Assembly (NCBI RefSeq): GCF_938036805.1
Contig: NZ_CALHWC010000132.1
Location: 1-8,524, forward strand
Source: an uncultured Streptococcus sp.
Lineage (GTDB): Bacteria > Bacillota > Bacilli > Lactobacillales > Streptococcaceae
Length of the DNA: 8,524 bases
Direction of reading: 5' to 3'
A model generated the notes under the pieces. That model had not been told where the DNA came from. It worked only from the letters and a program-made list of their open reading frames with translations, and did no database searches. Made by a program: the position numbers and the translations under genes. Shown piece by piece: positions 6,770 to 8,524 of this stretch; position 1 is the first letter of the stretch, and the number at the start of each line of letters is the position of its first letter.

Positions 6770-6961
6770 ATGAATAGACGACAATTTATAGTAATGGCGG
6801 CTTTTACAGCCCTAGAAACATATTTTTTTAATGAAGCAATCATGTCTGAGAACTATCTGATGGCTATTTTCTGGGCCATTTTGATTGGTCGCAATCTGCA
6901 GATTAGCTATGTCATGGGGCGGATTATGGATGAGATTGATAAGCATTTAGGACACAAATAA
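6770..6961 (+). CDS. Small membrane protein of unknown function (DUF3272-like)
   Basis: This is a 63-residue protein starting MNRRQFIVMAAF. Two hydrophobic stretches (about 5-20 and 29-40) are joined by a short polar turn with NEAIMSEN, followed by the basic RNLQ and a polar, helical tail ending in DKHLGHK. It is probably a two-helix inner membrane protein or hairpin. I believe it belongs to the short streptococcal family DUF3272, recalled without a search, and no function is known to me. It lies 38 bases after dnaX; similar small genes follow dnaX in related streptococci as far as I recall. The in-frame TTG at 6728 was not chosen because the start at 6770 gives the compact family-like N-terminus and an ATG. 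GGAAGA just before the ATG is too close to be a normal ribosome binding site. Confidence 0.75.
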   Translation: MNRRQFIVMAAFTALETYFFNEAIMSENYLMAIFWAILIGRNLQISYVMGRIMDEIDKHLGHK

Positions 6962-6984
6962 TGGCTAAATCAGAGATTGACTAG
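6961..6984 (+). other. Seven-codon mini-ORF overlapping the previous stop (possible gene remnant)
   Basis: The stop at 6959-6961 runs into an ATG in the TAATG arrangement also seen at three real gene junctions here. The frame reads MAKSEID and then stops (TAG, 6982-6984). It may be the start of a decayed or deleted gene, or chance. No continuation in the other frames is recognisable. Confidence 0.25.
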
Positions 6985-7023
6985 AGCAAGAATCTAGAAC
7001 TCTCGTGGTTTTGATAAGGAATA

Positions 7024-7060
7024 AAGGGAGGCTGAGAGACGATTGTCGCAGCCTCTTTTA
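7024..7060 (+). terminator. Rho-independent terminator after the dnaX cluster
   Basis: GAGGCTG (7028-7034) pairs perfectly with CAGCCTC (7049-7055). The stem can extend outward through G-U and A-U pairs (AAGG upstream, TTTT downstream). An inner GAC/GTC mini-stem closes a GATT loop at 7041-7044. The T-run at 7056-7059 completes a standard terminator separating this cluster from aroA. Confidence 0.85.
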
Positions 7061-7108
7061 TCATGTAGAAAAGGCAAAAATGACTAAGAAGTGGGAATGA
7101 ATACAATA

Positions 7109-7123
7109 AATTTTTAGAAATTG
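7109..7123. promoter_or_regulatory. Degenerate CodY-like box over the aroA -35
   Basis: AATTTTTAGAAATTG differs from the CodY consensus AATTTTCnGAAAATT at three of fourteen defined positions. It covers the predicted aroA -35 hexamer (7113-7118), where binding would block RNA polymerase. CodY represses amino acid supply genes in many Firmicutes. Such AT-rich matches are common by chance. Confidence 0.3.
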
Positions 7124-7141
7124 CTATTTTTATGATAAAAT
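7113..7141 (+). promoter_or_regulatory. aroA promoter
   Basis: TTTAGA (7113-7118, four of six matches to TTGACA), a 17-base spacer, and TAAAAT (7136-7141) preceded by TG at 7133-7134 form a good extended -10 promoter. Transcription should start near 7148, leaving about 24 bases of leader with a normal Shine-Dalgarno. It follows a terminator, so aroA likely begins its own transcript. Confidence 0.7.
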
Positions 7142-7159
7142 AGAAGTTAGTAGCAATTG

Positions 7160-7166
7160 AAAGGGG
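7160..7166 (+). promoter_or_regulatory. Shine-Dalgarno sequence of aroA
   Basis: AAAGGGG ends 5 bases before the ATG at 7172. This decides the start in favour of that ATG over the in-frame TTG at 7157, which would place the purine run inside the coding sequence. Confidence 0.8.
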
Positions 7167-7171
7167 CATCT

Positions 7172-8455
7172 ATGAAGTTAAGAACAAAGGCCAAAGGCCT
7201 GAATGGTCGTATCCGTGTACCGGGTGACAAATCAATCAGTCACCGTTCGATTATGTTCGGGAGCTTGGCCAAGGGCCTTACAGTGGTTCACGATATTTTG
7301 CGAGGTGAAGATGTCCTTTCTACAATGCAGGTCTTTCGTGATTTAGGCGTCAAGATTGAAGATGACGGAAAGACTGTTAAGATCTACGGTGTTGGTTTTG
7401 ATGGCCTCAAGGCGCCACACAATAAATTAGATATGGGCAATTCAGGAACCTCCATCCGCTTGATTTCAGGTGTCTTGGCAGGTCAGGATTTTGCGGCAGA
7501 GATGTTTGGGGATGATAGTTTGTCCAAACGTCCGATGGATCGGGTAACCCTGCCTCTTAGTCAGATGGGTGTGGATATTTGGGGTCAGACAGAACGAGAT
7601 TTACCGCCACTTCACATCCATGGCCGAAAAGATTTAAAGCCTATCCATTACCAGCTGCCAGTAGCTTCCGCTCAAGTCAAATCAGCCTTGATTTTTGCGG
7701 CTTTACAGGCACAAGGCGAGTCCGTCATTATTGAAAAGGAAATCACCCGCAACCATACAGAGGATATGATTGTCCAATTTGGTGGTCAGATTGATGTTAA
7801 GGGTAAGGAAATCCGTGTGCAGGGTGGACAGACCTTTACTGGGCAAGAAGTGAGAGTGCCTGGTGATATCTCCAGCGCAGCCTTCTGGCTGGTTGCAGGA
7901 TTGATTCTGCCCCAGTCCAAAATCGTCCTTGAAAATGTAGGAATCAATGAAACTCGGACAGGGATTCTTGATGTTATCAAGGCAATGGGCGGTAAGATGA
8001 CCCTTTCTAATATAGATGAGGTGGCCAAATCCGCTACGATTACCGTTGAGACTTCTGAGCTGAAGGGAACGGAGATTGGCGGAGAGATTATTCCGCGCTT
8101 GATAGACGAGCTTCCGATTATTGCCCTTTTAGCTACCCAAGCTGAGGGCAGAACGGTGATCCGAGATGCAGAGGAGTTAAAGGTCAAAGAAACCGATCGG
8201 ATTCAGGTTGTTGCAGATGCTTTAAATAGCATGGGAGCAGCTATAACTCCCACAGCAGATGGCATGATTATCGATGGAAAAACGCCTCTTCATGGTGCAA
8301 CCATCAATACATTCGGCGATCATCGTATTGGAATGATGGCAGCCATTGCGGCTCTATTAGTTTCGGATGGAGAGGTGGAGCTGGAGCGGGCAGAGGCTAT
8401 CAATACCAGCTATCCTAGCTTCTTCTCAGACTTGGAGGGCTTGGTGAATGGCTAA
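7172..8455 (+). CDS. aroA: 3-phosphoshikimate 1-carboxyvinyltransferase (EPSP synthase), class II
   Basis: This enzyme transfers the enolpyruvyl group of PEP to shikimate-3-phosphate, the sixth step of the shikimate pathway towards chorismate and aromatic amino acids. It is 427 residues, the usual size. Active-site landmarks are VPGDKSISHR with K20, S21 and R25, MGNSGTSIRL at 88-97, SKRPMDR at 118-124, IDELP at 311-315 with D312, KVKETDR at 337-343 with E340, and GDHRIGM at 382-388. K20, D312 and E340 match the numbering I recall for the S. pneumoniae enzyme. MGNSGTSIRL, rather than the LGNAGTAMRPL of E. coli, fits the class II group, whose members vary in glyphosate sensitivity. No sensitivity can be read from the sequence alone. 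It has its own promoter and overlaps aroK by 8 bases, so the two are co-transcribed. Confidence 0.98.
   Translation: MKLRTKAKGLNGRIRVPGDKSISHRSIMFGSLAKGLTVVHDILRGEDVLSTMQVFRDLGVKIEDDGKTVKIYGVGFDGLKAPHNKLDMGNSGTSIRLISGVLAGQDFAAEMFGDDSLSKRPMDRVTLPLSQMGVDIWGQTERDLPPLHIHGRKDLKPIHYQLPVASAQVKSALIFAALQAQGESVIIEKEITRNHTEDMIVQFGGQIDVKGKEIRVQGGQTFTGQEVRVPGDISSAAFWLVAGLILPQSKIVLENVGINETRTGILDVIKAMGGKMTLSNIDEVAKSATITVETSELKGTEIGGEIIPRLIDELPIIALLATQAEGRTVIRDAEELKVKETDRIQVVADALNSMGAAITPTADGMIIDGKTPLHGATINTFGDHRIGMMAAIAALLVSDGEVELERAEAINTSYPSFFSDLEGLVNG
8434..8439 (+). promoter_or_regulatory. Shine-Dalgarno sequence of aroK, inside aroA
   Basis: GGAGGG within the last codons of aroA lies 8 bases before the ATG at 8448. 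It supports that start and independent or coupled initiation at the overlapping junction. Confidence 0.7.
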
Positions 8456-8524
8456 GATTTTACTTGGCTTCATGGGAGCGGGAAAATCAACGATTGCGAG
8501 AGCCTTGTCAGCAGATTTTCTGGA
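8448..8524 (+). CDS. aroK: Shikimate kinase, N-terminal part only (runs off the window)
   Basis: The frame is open to the last base and gives 25 residues starting MAKILLGFMGAGKST. GFMGAGKST (residues 7-15) is the P-loop typical of shikimate kinase, with K13 contacting the ATP phosphates. The enzyme phosphorylates shikimate to shikimate-3-phosphate, the substrate of the AroA encoded just upstream. Gene order is therefore the reverse of pathway order, as in other streptococci. The start overlaps the aroA stop by 8 bases (ATGGCTAA). The shikimate-binding and lid regions are outside the window. Confidence 0.93.
   Translation, partial: MAKILLGFMGAGKSTIARALSADFL

Noticed and set aside
7080..7100. 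Six-codon frame MTKKWE with an AAAAGG upstream, as a leader peptide for aroA
   Set aside because: It lies before the predicted aroA promoter, so it would not be on the aroA mRNA, and no attenuator structure follows it.
7157..7171. Upstream TTG start for aroA
   Set aside because: The AAAGGGG Shine-Dalgarno lies inside that extension and points to the ATG at 7172; K20/S21/R25 numbering also fits that ATG.

Overview
The window looks like a chromosomal core segment of a Streptococcus, most like the oral sanguinis/gordonii/mitis-type species. This rests on recognisable protein sequences (a streptococcal class II EPSP synthase, a short YrdC-domain protein, a Gram-positive DnaX, and a small membrane protein of a kind I associate with streptococci), the moderately AT-rich base composition, and the TGnTATAAT extended -10 promoters. 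The species call is tentative. All genes are on the + strand, packing is dense, and I see no insertion sequence, CRISPR array, tRNA, rRNA or phage gene.

Region 1 (1-4349) is a tightly packed run: the last codons of prfA (release factor 1), prmC (release factor glutamine methyltransferase), a Sua5/TsaC-type threonylcarbamoyl-AMP synthase, glyA (serine hydroxymethyltransferase), a YejK-like nucleoid-associated protein, and a membrane-anchored lysozyme-like protein. The first three serve translation: RF1, the enzyme that methylates its GGQ motif, and the first step of tRNA t6A synthesis. glyA probably has its own promoter inside the end of the Sua5 gene. The next two genes follow glyA with a 1-base gap and a 1-base overlap. 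A rho-independent terminator at about 4388-4424 closes the run.

Region 2 (4350-6961) begins with 220 bases without a gene. It then holds a free methionine-(R)-sulfoxide reductase of the GAF fold (all three family cysteines present), dnaX (clamp-loader tau/gamma subunit) overlapping it by one base, and a 63-residue membrane protein. Both the reductase and the small membrane protein have a perfect TGnTATAAT only 6-7 bases before the ATG, so both may be made from leaderless mRNAs. This is the most unusual regulatory signal in the window. A second terminator at about 7024-7060 shares its stem sequence with the first.

Region 3 (7100-8524) carries aroA (EPSP synthase), with a good promoter and Shine-Dalgarno sequence, and the start of aroK (shikimate kinase), which overlaps aroA by 8 bases and runs off the end. 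These are consecutive-pathway shikimate genes. A degenerate CodY-like box covers the -35 of the aroA promoter.

I found no convincing new multi-gene system. The notable points are promoter geometry, leader and terminator structures, and a few under-described small genes.
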